Shown: positions 1 to 12,330 of the stretch, piece by piece
How positions within the stretch are numbered: the stretch's first letter is position 1
Layout: every line of letters begins with the position of its first letter
Assembly: GCA_013339895.1 (NCBI GenBank)
Contig: JABACO010000004.1
Location: 4,042,616-4,106,615 of the forward strand
Reading direction: 5' to 3'
Length of the DNA stretch: 64,000 bases
From: Ephydatia muelleri
Lineage: Eukaryota > Porifera > Demospongiae > Spongillida > Spongillidae
Notes under the pieces: generated by a model
Seen by the model: only the letters and a program-made list of their open reading frames with translations
What the model was told of the DNA's origin: nothing
The model's database searches: none
Program-made: the position numbers and the translations under genes

Positions 1-1516
1 CTGATCAAACACATATATGCAGTTATCACGACTCCCTACATAGATGTCTCCATTGTCATGGATGGCTACACAAGCTGGCCTATTACACTGGATCACTTGT
101 TGGGCATCACATAAGGTATGGTAGTCACGTTTAGGCCTCACATCAAGGTCACTAGGACTATTCTGTACATGCTGACCATCCATTGTGATGAGGAGCTGGT
201 GAGGACCAGCAGTTTGAGGGGTGAGGGTGATGGTGTAGGTACCATCACTGTGGTCCTCCACCTCTCCATACACAACTGCTCCATTATGGGTCTTGGACCT
301 CAACTCACCACTCACCTCTTCACCACCATGTGGGTACTTCACCCCCTTTGAGGTCTTGCTTTGTACTTTAACTTGGTACCTGGTCCCCAGTCTGGCTACT
401 GATATGGATATCCATATGCTTGAAGATGGAGAAGGGCTGAATACAATAATTTCACCAAATTTGGACAGTTGTCTGTCAAGACCATACGTTTCCACAGACA
501 CAGTTATGTTGCTGTGTTGGTTTGGAGTGAAGGAAATGGTCTGGACCCTCTTGAGGGTGGCCTGCAGTTCAGTGGCTATGAGTCCTCCCAATGCTACAAT
601 TTCATGGTCAGTGTGGGTCTGCAGGATCTGAGATGCCATATCAGTGTAGTGACCAATGTCTCCAACCATCTTCTCAAACTGTTCCTTCTGGAGGGTCAGA
701 GCTGTTGTCTTGGGCAGTAAGATTGCCCCCAACTCTGACAGAAGTGTCTTTTTCCTTTCTTCCAATGTTTGCTGGAGAATTTCAAAGGCTTGGTTGACAG
801 CTAAGAAAGCAGCTCGTTTGGAGATCTCTGCTTGTTCTCTCATCCTGTTATTTTCATCCGTGGCTCCAGTCAGCTTTGTCACTACCTCCTTTGCATATTC
901 AAGTGCTCCTGTGATTTCCATTTGAAAGCTCTTTGCTACTGTGGACAATTCCTCTACAGAGTGGCTTTTGTGGGTAACTGTAGTGCAGTCACGGCATACC
1001 AGCATGCTACAAGTCTTACAATAAAAATTCAATTTATTGTCTTCATGGCTAGGCTGAGAGCAGTAATGATCTCTTGGCTTCATGCAAGTGTGCAACTGTC
1101 TGGCTCCAGCCTGGTCCAGTAGAACAGTTTTGTGCTTAGACAATTTTCGGCTGCTACTATGGTGGTCACGACAAACCTTGCACAGGAACTGATGACACAT
1201 ACAACAGAACACTACTGCAAGGCCATTGCGTCCATCTACACATTCATCACAACACACCTCACTGCTGTTCACCATCTTGGACATGTACCCTGCTACCTCT
1301 ACTTCAAATCCAAGATGGAGGTTCTGAGGAAGAACACTGGCCCCTCCCACTGGGATGCTGGTGTTTTGTTCACAGATGAGACATTGGAACATTTGTTGGG
1401 ATCCACTTTTCTCTATCTCATGATGGAGACATTGTAGACAGAAGGAGTGCAAACATGGCAGAGTTCTTGGATCATTGTAGGGCTTGGAGCACATGCCACA
1501 GGTAATGAGTGGAAAG
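1..1516 (-). pseudogene. TRIM-NHL gene copy 1, start-less and cut by the window edge
   Basis: The minus strand encodes RING, two B-boxes, a coiled coil, a filamin repeat and the first NHL repeat; the rest lies left of base 1. It is nearly identical to the copy at 26291-28483, with no indels across the shared part. Relative to that copy, 71 bp are missing at the 1516/1517 junction. The loss removes the start codon and first residues (MEKPF) and shifts any upstream ATG out of frame. The next in-frame Met falls inside the first RING Cys pair, so a normal RING cannot be made from here unless another exon supplies the start. Like copy 4 it has Leu in place of Pro in the last RING Cys pair (CLIC). 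Probably a pseudogene. Confidence 0.8.
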
Positions 1517-3758
1517 CAGTTCAAGAATCAAATTACTCAGTGTCATGCACCACATAAATACATGTACATGAGACTCCATAGAAAAGACTAATGATGGGTG
1601 TGGTCACCAATGGGCAAAGTCTCATGCAAGAAAAAACCATTGACTCCCCTCTCCTCCTCCCCAAAGCGAGGTCACCCTTCAAAGCTAATCCGTATTTACA
1701 TTCGCGTACGCGTAGCTGATCGTGCGAAAATCAAAGTGGTAATGCATTAATAATAATAAACATTGCATATACCTTTTTACAAAAAGTCTCAATAAATAAC
1801 TAAATGGGATCATTTCCGCGAAAATGCATACATTATTAAATTTCCATTACTCGCTAATAGAAATGTAACGTCTGCGTTGAAATTTATGGCTAATTACAAA
1901 TTCAGAGACTTACAACTCCATGAGAGATACTCTGATTCTCAGTGCGTTAAAAGCAATGCGTAGAGGACATTTCATATTTCTGGATATTAAAAAATTGAAA
2001 CTTGAAAAAACACGCGTTAGTTCCCTTTTCAAGAAAACGATCCCCAATATCTACATAAATTAATTACATTGATTCGGACTGTTTCAACGCATGATCCAGT
2101 AAACAGGGGCCCCATCCTCAAAGCCCAGGCCACTTCTCCACTTTACTCTGGAACCCCTTAGGCATAGGCTGTCTGCTCTGATGATGGTAAATGAAAGCCT
2201 TGCACTATGTAGCCACACGTTTGGGCATAACATTTCTTCCATTTGCTTGCAACACATGTTGCCATTCTCTTAAGGAAGTGCTCAGCTTCCAGATGTAGAA
2301 GTCCATCACTGAAGTCACTAATAATGTAAAGGTACCTCTCCACTGTCGTAATGCATTAATGATTTATGGCGTAATGATTTATGTAATCAATAATTTCACC
2401 TTACGTCACTATTGATTCTGCACTAGTATGCCAGGAAAAAAAGATTGAATATACAGGCTTGTTAACATGCATTGATGCTTTTCGGTATATGATTATAGTT
2501 GTAGTAAAGTTCAAACGGATTGATTATACAAATAATCGGTCGCTCATGCACGATATTAATTAATATTTAACTCCAATGGCTATATTATATACGTATCTAA
2601 CAGCATCATACAGAATAAAAACGGTATCTGTTATTGTAACGTCACCTATAAACAAAATATGACACCCCCCCCCCCCCCCCCCCCGAAGACTGCGTACGCC
2701 CATGCAATATATTTTGTAAACCATTAATGTTATTAAATTCATAAATGGTGCAAGTGATCTTCATCCAACGTCATGAGCAATTACACCAAGATCGGACGGC
2801 ACATGCAGTTTACCCAGTAGAAATGGAATGACCCACAAGCGCATCTGTAAATACTCATCAGTATTGCTCATGTTCAGTGTAAAGATGTGTCTCCATTCCC
2901 GCCTTTCAGGACACAGCTACACTAGTGTTATCAGGATATCATGGTCATGATTAGGGCACTTATATGTGAGATACGCCACAGTTCCTCCATTAGTGTGTGT
3001 CTCTTGTACTGACCCCACATGGCCCACCAGTCACTTGATATGGAGTCCAAACTGCAGTATTATCCATTTGTACCGTTTATAATTTCAATATGTCATAATA
3101 CTGTGTGGATTTTGCACCCGTAAATAATCTATGACCACGTGTGACCTCGAAAGCGCACCCTGCGTGTAGATGGTACTTAGCGTCGCGCGAGAGGTTACTT
3201 TACAGCTATATGTCTCGTGTTCCGGGCCAGGGCCGGTCCTTACCAGAGGGTACGTATGGTTGAGAATATTATATACATGGTCCAATGAAAGGTTAAGAAT
3301 TATGATACAACGAGAGCAATCCATGAGCAGTATTTGACACATCAAACCGCACTGAAATGTAAACGCTTCTGTGAGAAACATTGGGGCTTTTCTTGAGTGT
3401 TTTTATTTAAATAACCCCGATACTAATGTCCACTACACAAATCCTTACTCCCTCCTTTCAAATACTTACCTGTTCTTTGGCTCCTGTGAGGTGCTTGTAC
3501 TTTAGAGGTCTCGTGATCATGCACACTTAATTTTCTTTTAATTTACGTGTACTGGTTCACATATTACGTGTACTGGTTACCATCTTTTCTCTCATTGAAC
3601 GTGGCCCTCCACTCATAAGTTTTGAAATTGAAATTGGTTTGCTGTTCCACAGCAACGAACCAGACAACCAAATCCCTGTGGAATGCATTATACACAAAGC
3701 TCAATTAAACACCTAAATGCCATATCATGCTGAAGAACACATCTGAGCTTCATACAAA
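1517..3758. other. Intergenic repeat-derived DNA, no gene seen
   Basis: The stretch 1517-1648 matches the upstream region of copy 4 (to about 28676). At about 1648 the sequence jumps to a block otherwise found at 30133-31170, so about 1.45 kb is missing here compared with the unit 4 arrangement. A C-tract at about 2667-2684, followed by GAAGACTGCGTACGCCCAT, resembles the end of a non-autonomous DNA element seen again near 21.97 and 31.15 kb. The 2750-3500 stretch is shared with 12.6-13.3, 22.0-22.8 and 31.2-32.0 kb. I see no convincing coding sequence. Confidence 0.6.
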
Positions 3759-4175
3759 ATGACGTGGCCTTACCGTACAAAAACGTGGCAGAAGTTTTCT
3801 CTGCTAAAACTGATTGATAATTCAAGTTTATTCTCTTTAATTTGTGGTGGAGGGATGGCAGCTACAACTTGTGGGGAAATACTTAATATGAAGTGTTTCT
3901 TGACTATACACAGCAGATGCTGTACGATATCAGTCACTTCTGTGTATGCTAGGCCAAGTTACTGTTTACCTAGGATGAATGTGGGTTGAATTAGCCCATA
4001 GAATGGCATGATCCTCCAGTACATGCACTTTGATGGGGATGTTTGCCCGAGTAAGTAAAGGATTAACAGAAGAACTTTACGAACTGTTCAATGAACAGTT
4101 CTGTATAGAAATCAATAGTGCAGTTCACATGAACTCATTAAAGTGCTTTACCCACCTAATGCATGAGTTTGTGCC

Positions 4176-4786
4176 TCATCGACAGGTCATAGATGTTGTG
4201 GCATTGTTCGAACATTGAGAATGCATTTCTGCATGGTGTTTTGCCTCTCCCAAACCATTAGGCAATTTGCTCAGTGCAGTTTGAGCTCGTGACTTGTACA
4301 ATGTCTGAATATTAGCTAGCTGACTGAGTGAAATAGATACATGATCAATGTGCTTGTAACAGTACCTACAGTGCCTTATGCACATGGTTACCAATAAAAG
4401 CCCATCCCCCCGCCTCCCCCACCCCCCAACCTGGCGGTGTTGAGGCAGATCCCAACTCCTTAACAAAGGGACCTTCTTTTACAGAAAATCCCCTTTTCAC
4501 TGTGGCTGTGCATTTGGCAACAGTTTTAACCGTTCCACTTCCACTTCATTCCTTGTAGATGTGTTACTTGATCTTTATAGTGCTGAAGTGCTATGTGAAG
4601 GTTTGTAACGGTGTCATTTGCTTCATAGCAGCAAAGCACACATGTAAGGGTGTTGATGGTAAAAGCAATATGCAGATCAGCTGCAAATGTTTTGCATTCA
4701 TAGCACTCCTTTTTTTGTTTCCTCTTCACCAGCCTTTGTCCACACACTGTAGTGCAGCGGCAGCTGTTTCTGGTGATAAGCCATTC
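4176..4786 (-). pseudogene. Unknown multi-exon coding block, unit 1 (blocks A and E only)
   Basis: This is the minus-strand equivalent of the blocks described at 13950-15439. Block A starts after an acceptor-like TTTACAG at 4787 and encodes a Cys-rich segment containing EWLITRNSC and KKECYECKTFAADLHI. Block E (about 4370-4176) contains SLSQLANIQTLYKS. Blocks B and C are lost by a deletion joining what corresponds to about 14345 and 15192 of the next unit. Block frames differ from the other copies. Family not recognised. Confidence 0.4.
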
Positions 4787-5539
4787 CTGTAAACTATGTT
4801 TATGCATCTTCAAACAATGACCACAACATGCATAAGTTTTTTTTACTGTTAACAGAAAATTCAGTGCCAGGTGTGGGCCATCAAATCTTGTGCTGGCATA
4901 CGCAAAACCACTAGTGTTACTTCCTACTTTTGTGCAGGAGAGAGGTGTTGTGAGCTTTGCATCATCTCAACTCCTCATTAGCCAGTGCTACTGGACAAAT
5001 GAACAAGAGGAAAACAAAACGAGAGTATGAATGAAGGGTTTGTGAATTGGAGAATTGTTCATGATCACCATTGGTTTTCTCAACATCGGGTGGTCCCATT
5101 ACAACAGTTTAAAAAAATTGCATCACTGATTTCAGAAAAATGACTCGTTCGTTACATTATAGCACTATTCTGGCTCAAATGTATGCTGATTTGCTCCATC
5201 CTCCGCTCAGCTCAGCTATCATGTGCATTAGTGGTTCAAGGTATTGAATGTTTCACCCTGTCCACCTCTCATTTGTGGAAGACATCGAGCTTGCCTCTGC
5301 AGAGGGTAAAAAAGTGCCTCAGTTTATGAACTTTTTTTAAATAATTGTTTGCTAGTTGTATTCTGCTAGTGTCTTTCCATTAATAATTATGTTCACATAG
5401 GGTGTCTGTAATAAGTGATTTCTTCACAATGTTTTAGATATGAAGCCATGCAAAAACAACATAAATTAATCTGATCTAAGGATGTTAGTTTTCATATAAA
5501 ATTTTTGACCACTACACCAAATTTAATTTAAAAAAAGAT

Positions 5540-5700
5540 TAAACTGTACTCCACACATCATCATCCCATACACCATCCCTATCCCTCCCTACACACACCA
5601 TTACTCCATACACCATCACACCACATCACACATCATCCTTCCATACTCCATCACTGCACACAATCCCTCCACTCTACGAACACTACTAAATCACACAGAA
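5540..5700. repeat. CA/CCAT-rich low-complexity tract
   Basis: Imperfect repeats of ACACCATC and CCCTATCC type. The same tract recurs at about 15955-16100 and 25355-25505 in the other units, so it marks the duplicated unit rather than a gene. Confidence 0.6.
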
Positions 5701-6387
5701 TATCAAATACAATAAGGAATTAAAATATTTACACAAGCATTGAATATCATCTTGTTAAGTTTCATTACATTTTAGTTTAACAAATTCAAACCAGCTAGTT
5801 GCCACACATATTCAATCTATAATTATTCATGAAAATTAATGGCGCCTTAACAAATAATTCAAAAGGTGTACAAGAATACGAAGGTCTGCCTTTGGAAATT
5901 TGTTAATGAATACATGTAGCTCCCCCCATGTGCACATGCACCGTGTATGTAAGCAAATCACATAGATGGTTGTTCCTCTGGACAGAAGAGAAATGAACAT
6001 CACATGACAACCTTATTGCCCAGTAGAGCAAGTAATCATACCAGTGATCACCTGAGCATCTGATGACTTGTATGTGACCAAGCCAATCACCCTATTCGCC
6101 ATACACTCTCGTGGAGTGATCTTAATAAAAGTGTTCCAAAACTTGTAAGGGTCATAATTAAATATGGTCAATCACCTGATTTAAGTCGAGATATCAATAC
6201 CATAGATGGATGAAACTACATATTAATTTAATGAAACTGTAATTGACAGGCAACCGAGCAATAGCAATTGCATATTTCTCAATAGAGTTGACAAACGTTA
6301 TTGCTAATCATGTTTAGATATTAACATCACATGTCTTGAAAATGCTCTTCAAGTTCACAGTAATGCACATTACATCACATTCACTTT

Positions 6388-8570
6388 TCAAACACAATAC
6401 TTCAATACAGTGTTAGCACCATAGTTAGCAATGAACACACTGCCATCTCTGGGATCTAGTGCAGTACCATAGGGATCCTTCAGATTCCCCACTGTGTGGA
6501 TCTTGTTCCCTTCAGGATCATAGATGGAGAGACAATTGCCCCAACACTCACTGACACAGCTGTAACCTTCATCATCGATGGCTATTCCACTGGGATAATT
6601 AGGATCACCGTATAGACATCTTCTTTGGTAAACACTTTGATAGTGTTTGAATCATGGGCTGCAACGTGAATGTTTCCCTGAGGGTCCAAGGCAAGACCCC
6701 ATGGAGACTGAAAACTATGATTGCCTGAGCCTTTACCATCTATGGTCAATAACCAACCACCATTTTCATTGAATATTTGTATTCTATCATTATGACAGTC
6801 AGGGACAATCATTTTGCTGTTGGAGTCAAGGATAACAGCCACAGGCCTATTGAACTGTCCCTGACCTAATCCCTTCTGACCAAACTTATGAAGGAAACTT
6901 CCACTTGATGTCAACTTCTGTACACGATGGTTGTCAGTATCAGCAACATACAGCACGTCTCCCTTGATGGATATACCACATGGAGAAGAGAACTGACCAT
7001 CACCACTTCCACTACTACCAATGGTATTCTTCAGTTGACCTATTGGATCAAACACATAAATGCAGTGTTCACCACTCCCTACATAGATGTCACCATTGTC
7101 ATGGATGGCTACACATCTTGGCCTATTACACTGGATCACTTGTTGAGCATCACATAAGGTATGGTAATCATGTTTAGGCCAAACATCAAGGTCATTTGGA
7201 CTATTCTGTACATGCTGACCATCCATTGTGATGAGGAGCTGGTGAGGACCAACAGCTTGAGGGGTGAGGGTGATGGTGTAGGTACCATCCTTGTGGTCCT
7301 CCACCTCTCCATACACAACTGCTCCATTATGGGTCTTGGACCTCATCTCACCCTTCACTTCTACACCACCATGTGGGTACTCCTCCCCCTTTGAGGTATT
7401 GCTTTGTACCTTAACATGGTACCTGGTCCCCACCTTGGCTACTGATGTGGACGTCCATATGCTTGAAGATGGAGAAGGGATGAATACAATAATTTCACCC
7501 AATTTGGACATTTTTCTGACCACAGCACGCTTTTTCACAGACACAGTTATGCTGCTGTGTTGGTTTGGAGTGAGGGCAATGGTCTGGACCCTCTTGAGAG
7601 TGGCCTGCAGTTCAGTGGGTATGAGTCCTCCCAATGCTACAATCTCATGGTCAGTGTGGGTCTGCAGGATTTGGGATACCATATCAGTGTAGTGACTAAT
7701 GTCTCCAACCATCTTCTCAAACTGTTCCTTCTGGAGGGTCAGAGCTGTTGTCTTGGACAGTGAAATGGCCTCCAACTCTGAGAGTAGTGTCCTTTTTCTT
7801 TCGTCCAATGTTTGCTGAAGTATTTCAAAGGTTTGGTTGATGGCCAAGAAAGCAGTTTGTTTGGAGATCTCCACATGTTCTATCATCCTGTTATTTCCCT
7901 CGATGGCTCCAGTCAGCTTTGTCACTACTTTTTTTGCATCTTCAAGTGCTCCTGTGATTTCCATTTGATGGCTCTTTGCTATTGTGGATATTTCCTTCAC
8001 AGTGTGGCTTTTGTGGGTAACTGTAGTGCAGTCATGGCATACCAGCAAGCTACAAGTCTCACAATAAAAATTCAATTTATTGTCTTCATGGCTAGGCTGA
8101 GAGCAGTAATGATCTCTTGGCTTCATGGAAGTGTGCAACTGTCTGGCTCCAGCCTGGTCCAGTAGAACAATTGTGTGCTTAGAAAATCTTCGGCTGCTAC
8201 TATGGTAGTCACGACAAACTTTGCACAGGAACTGACGACACATACAACAGAACACCACTGCAAGGCCATTGCGTTCATCTACACATTCATCACAACACAC
8301 CTCACTGCTGTTCACCATCTTGGACATGTACCCTGCTACCTCTACTTCAAATCCAAGATGGAGGTTCTGAGGAAGAACACTGGCCCCTCCCACTGGGATG
8401 CTGGTGTTTTGTTCACAGATGGGACATTGGAACATTTGTTGGGATCCACTTTTCTCTATCTCATGATGGAGACATTGTAGACAGAAGGAGTGCAAACATG
8501 GCAGCATTTTTGGATCATTGTAGGGCTTGGAGCACATGCCACAGGTAATGAGTGGAAAGGGTTTCTCCAT
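6388..8570 (-). pseudogene. TRIM-NHL gene copy 2, frameshifted near the C-terminus
   Basis: Single-exon RING (C-x2-C ... C-P-I-C), B-box 1, B-box 2, coiled coil, filamin repeat and NHL repeats, the architecture of TRIM71/LIN-41 and TRIM2/3-type E3 ligases and RNA-binding regulators. I place the start at 8570 (MEKPF) because the 41-residue upstream extension is not frame-conserved in copy 3. Relative to copies 3 and 4, 10 nt are missing at about 6608-6613. The frame therefore ends at 6582 after about 662 residues with the tail YTVILIIPVE instead of the last NHL blade(s). Homologous sequence continues to the ancestral stop at 6388-6390. This is the most diverged copy. A truncated but expressed protein is possible, since the RING, B-boxes and most of the propeller remain. 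Confidence 0.85.
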
Positions 8571-9508
8571 AACCACACTGTTGGTAGTAAAAATTGAAAT
8601 GATGCACTTGAATATAGTAGTGTAGCATTGCAGTTCAAGAATCAAGATACTCAGTGTCATGTACCTTATAAATGCATGTATATGGGACTCCATAGAAAAG
8701 GCTAATGATGGGTGTGGTCACCAATGGGCAGAGTCTCATGCAAGAAGAAACCTATGACTAGACAGGTAAGTGGTAATGCATTGATTTAACCTGTCAGGGA
8801 CACCTGACATGCAATTGCAGATACAGAAAGGCTCAGGTTGCAGTTTGCTATAGGATTAAGCCTTCATACCAGTGTTGTACAATGATAGCACTAATTCATG
8901 ATTAATTGATTTTAATCCCTGTTGAGAACATTGCCAGAATCATTAATACAAGATGTTAGATACCGATATTACTAATCACAACTTAATCACAATTTTTTCA
9001 ACGCGGATTGATGTGGATCGACATTTTTAGTGCATTCTCTTTGTTTGCAATTAAGTGTCACCTCATTAGGGCCATTTCAATCTGGAGTCAAAGCCAATCC
9101 TGTCTGTGCTTACATGTGGCTACTAGAAATGAAAGGACTATAACATTACAAATTAATAAATGATGAGTGTGGCATTTAGGTCATGTGGACTGAAAAGCAG
9201 AGCCTAATTACATGTCTGCAACAGAAATGATTCATCATTATTGCAATGAAACACCCTACGGGGATTAGTAATTAGTTAAACATCCCCTTAGCAGACTCAC
9301 AAACATGTCCAGAGCTACCCATCTATTCTATGAATAAAGACCATCCTCTGATGTCCCCAGCAACAGCCACAATGTGACAGCAGCACCTGAATTCCTTAAT
9401 GACAAATCCAATAATGTTGTCTCCCCCTATCCTCACACTGCTAATCACAATGCAAATAGCTACCTGCCAAGGCATGCATCATCCAAGGTGCAAGACAACG
9501 TGAGGAAA
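8571..9508. other. Upstream region of TRIM-NHL copy 2
   Basis: AT-rich non-coding DNA homologous to the regions upstream of copies 3 and 4. It must contain whatever promoter survives, but I cannot place a TATA box or initiator with confidence. Confidence 0.4.
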
Positions 9509-9581
9509 CCTGTGGATCTGGAAATGTATATACATATACCATCCTCTATCCTCCTCTGCCTTCACATTTCCAGACCCACAG
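9509..9581. repeat. Inverted repeat upstream of TRIM copy 2
   Basis: Arms of about 20 nt (CCTGTGG-T-CTGGAAATGTA and its imperfect complement) separated by about 35 nt. The same hairpin occurs at 20649-20732 and 29094-29167, each upstream of a TRIM-NHL gene. This copy has the least perfect arms. Confidence 0.6.
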
Positions 9582-11061
9582 TATGTTCTTGATGTCAGAA
9601 CCTACACTTTATCATCATCCTAGGACTAACAGGGCAAGAGATATTAATGAGCAAACATACTGCAAAGTGAATAAAAAATGCAGTAACTTCAACACCTCAT
9701 AACTGGTAACATCACTCTAAACATCTTAGCTGTATTTTTATTAATTTAGTATTTTAACAGACCTCAAAGGACCACCTAATATAACGTTTTAAAAAAATAC
9801 AATTTCAGTGCATGGGAGTACGCGCGGGAGGGGGGTATGGTGCATGGGTTCGAATGACCCCCCTCCTCCCCAAAGCGAGGTTACTCTTCAAAGTTTAACT
9901 TCAAAATCAATCCGTATACTTACATTCACGTACGCTAGCTGATCGTGCGAAAATCAAAGTGGTAATGCATTAATAACAATAAACATACCTCTTTACAATA
10001 AGTCTAAATAAATAACTAAATGGGATCGTTTTCGTGAAAAGGAACCTAACGTATTCATTATAAAATTTCCATCACTCGCTAATAGAAATGCAACGTCTGC
10101 GTTGAAATGTAAAAATTCAGGGACTTACAACCCCATGACAATGCTTTGATTCGCAGTGCGTAAAAAGCAATGTGTATAGGAATTTTCAGATTTCTAGAAT
10201 ATTGTAATCTTAAAATTAAAATAATAATAATAATAATAAATTTAAAAAACAAGCGTTTGATCCTTTTTCGCGGTAACAATCCCACATACATTAATTAAAT
10301 TGATTCGGACTGTTTCGACGCATGATCAAGTAAACAGGGGCAAAACCCAGGCCACTCATCCACTTTACTCTGGAACCCCTTAGGCATAGGCTGGCTGCTC
10401 TGATGATGGTAAATGAAAGCGTGGCACTGATGTAGCCAAACGTTTTGGGGCATAAGATACCTTCCATTTGCTTGCAACACATTTTGCCAATCTCTTTAGG
10501 AAGTGTTCAGCTTCCCGATGTAGAAGTCCATCTACTGAAGTCACAAAAGAGGCTTATTGATTTACGTAATGCAATGTACTATGCGTGTACTAGTATGCCA
10601 GGATAAAAAATGGATTGATTATAGTCGTAGTAAAGTTCAAAAGGATTGATTATACTAGTGTGTAAATAATCGGTCGCTCGTGTATTAAATAAAATATTTA
10701 GCAGCCAATCTAAATGCATGCACCCTCCTTTTTGCATTCTGAATAGTCTCTGCATTGTATATTGTACAAGGTACATGTATGTTCAGCCCCAACCGCAGAG
10801 ATTACTGTTGTGACCTTTTCAAGAGTCATAAGCTCCGCTTTTATTTGCACCTCCGAGTTCTATCCGCGACAGTAATAGTGTGCTGCAATTGTCTGAAAGC
10901 AATAATGCACACAGTTGTTACTTCTTGTAAGTTCAATCTTGTATCGGTGCTGATCCTAGCAACTCAAGTTAGCACTAACAACTGACATCGCACCAACTGC
11001 CAACATTTGTGACACTGAAAGTAGCGAAGGAGGGAGCGACGATGATAACCAGTTAGATGAT

Positions 11062-11405
11062 CAGGGGCGGATCCAGGAATGTAGGAAGGGGGTGGGTGCG
11101 GGAGGGGGATGTGCCCCCTCCCGCGCGAAGCGCGGAAGCTTTGAGCAATATAGCAATACTGACACACATTCATAATGAAAAATTAGCACTTATCACTTAA
11201 TACAAAAGCATGAAAGTACATGTACTACTAATACTAGTATGTAGCTAGTTTATGCATTTTTGTCATACAGTGAGGCGGAGAGCCTTTGTGGTCGCTTTTG
11301 AATGGTCGCGAAGCGTTAATACTTCTTTCATACGCAGTTACACGGTACGATTACGTAACATGAAATATAATTAGATGAACGGAAGGGGGGGGGCACGTGC
11401 CCCCG

Positions 11406-11439
<34 letters not shown>

Positions 11440-11454
11440 AGAGATCCGCCCCTG
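11062..11454. mobile_element. Non-autonomous DNA transposon with CAGGGGCGGATC termini
   Basis: The left end reads CAGGGGCGGATCCAGG and the right end is the complement of CAGGGGCGGATCTCTG. A long C-run lies just inside the right end. ATGAT occurs directly outside both ends, a possible short target duplication; the 8 bp expected for hAT is not clean. There is no coding capacity. The CAGGGGCGG terminus is typical of hAT-type elements. Confidence 0.6.
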
Positions 11455-11626
11455 ATGATATCGCTACTCAGCTACACAAGATAAATGAAACATTTGCGAA
11501 CTCTCCTATACAAAAACGAAGATGCGCGTCTTTTTAAAAACAAAACTAGCTGAGTTCGAGTCATATTACCATGTACTGCCAATTTGTGGCCAGTGTTCTT
11601 AGCTGCGGCTCGCGCGATACTTGTAC

Positions 11627-12092
11627 CGGAGATCATATATAGAGGGATTGGAAACGCGTCACGTGAGCCATAGAGATTCGCGCGTGCCATCCGACCTGCT
11701 GTGAATCGCAGAGTCTAAAACTCTGTGCTGGCGCCATTTTTGTGGGACAGTCAGTATCTTACGAATCGATTATGGTTTCTGTTTGAAAATGGCTTTAACG
11801 CAAGATGGTTAATTTGTAGCGTGGTGTTGTTTGTTTGTAACGGCAGCGCTCCAACAGAACGTTGGATATGGTAATTTTGTGGGACAGTGTAGCCTTTATC
11901 GTGTAAGCTAGATCGCTAAATCTGACGCTGTCTTGTAGCTCTTGGTTCATCCGAACGCAATTAGCTACATCTTTTAATGATAATTGACCTATTTGTGTAC
12001 AGGCATACATTTGTTGGTTGTGGGTTCAAGTACAGGTGCGGATGGCACGCTCTAATTGAGCCCGTTTCCAATCCCTCTATATATTATCTCTG
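11627..12092. mobile_element. 466-bp MITE with target-site duplication
   Basis: Terminal inverted repeats of about 29 bp share GAGAT-ATATATAGAGGG and continue ATTGGAAACG. CTTGTAC flanks both sides (11620-11626 and 12093-12099), a 7-8 bp target duplication in the hAT range. The short ORF inside (71 codons) shows no recognisable domain. Confidence 0.7.
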
Positions 12093-12203
12093 CTTGTACA
12101 CACCTGTGCCGTATAAATAAACACTTAGTTTAAATTAATTCTAAAATAAACTGCATTACATTAAAGATGGCGATCACTCGATGTGGTGCCTAGTATACAC
12201 AAA

Positions 12204-12330
12204 CACAGGGAAAAAACGCGTCGAATCACGTTATGATTTTCAAATGATTTTTCACTTACATTCTGTAACAGAATGTAAGTGAAAAATCATTTGAAAATCA
12301 TAACGTGATTCGACGCGTTTTTTCCCTGTG
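12204..12330. repeat. Perfect 127-bp palindrome (63-nt arms, 1-nt loop)
   Basis: From CACAGGGAAAAAACGCGTCG inward, the left arm is matched without mismatch by the right arm, ending CCCTGTG. The centre is CTGT-A-ACAG. The flanks are AAA on both sides. There is no coding content. This could be a young foldback/MITE, a snap-back copy, or a hairpin precursor. Confidence 0.9.

Noticed and set aside
118..1437. Plus-strand ORFs across TRIM copy 1 and their equivalents in copies 2-4
   Set aside because: They recur at the same positions only because the antisense genes are conserved; no domains, and shadowed by minus-strand coding.
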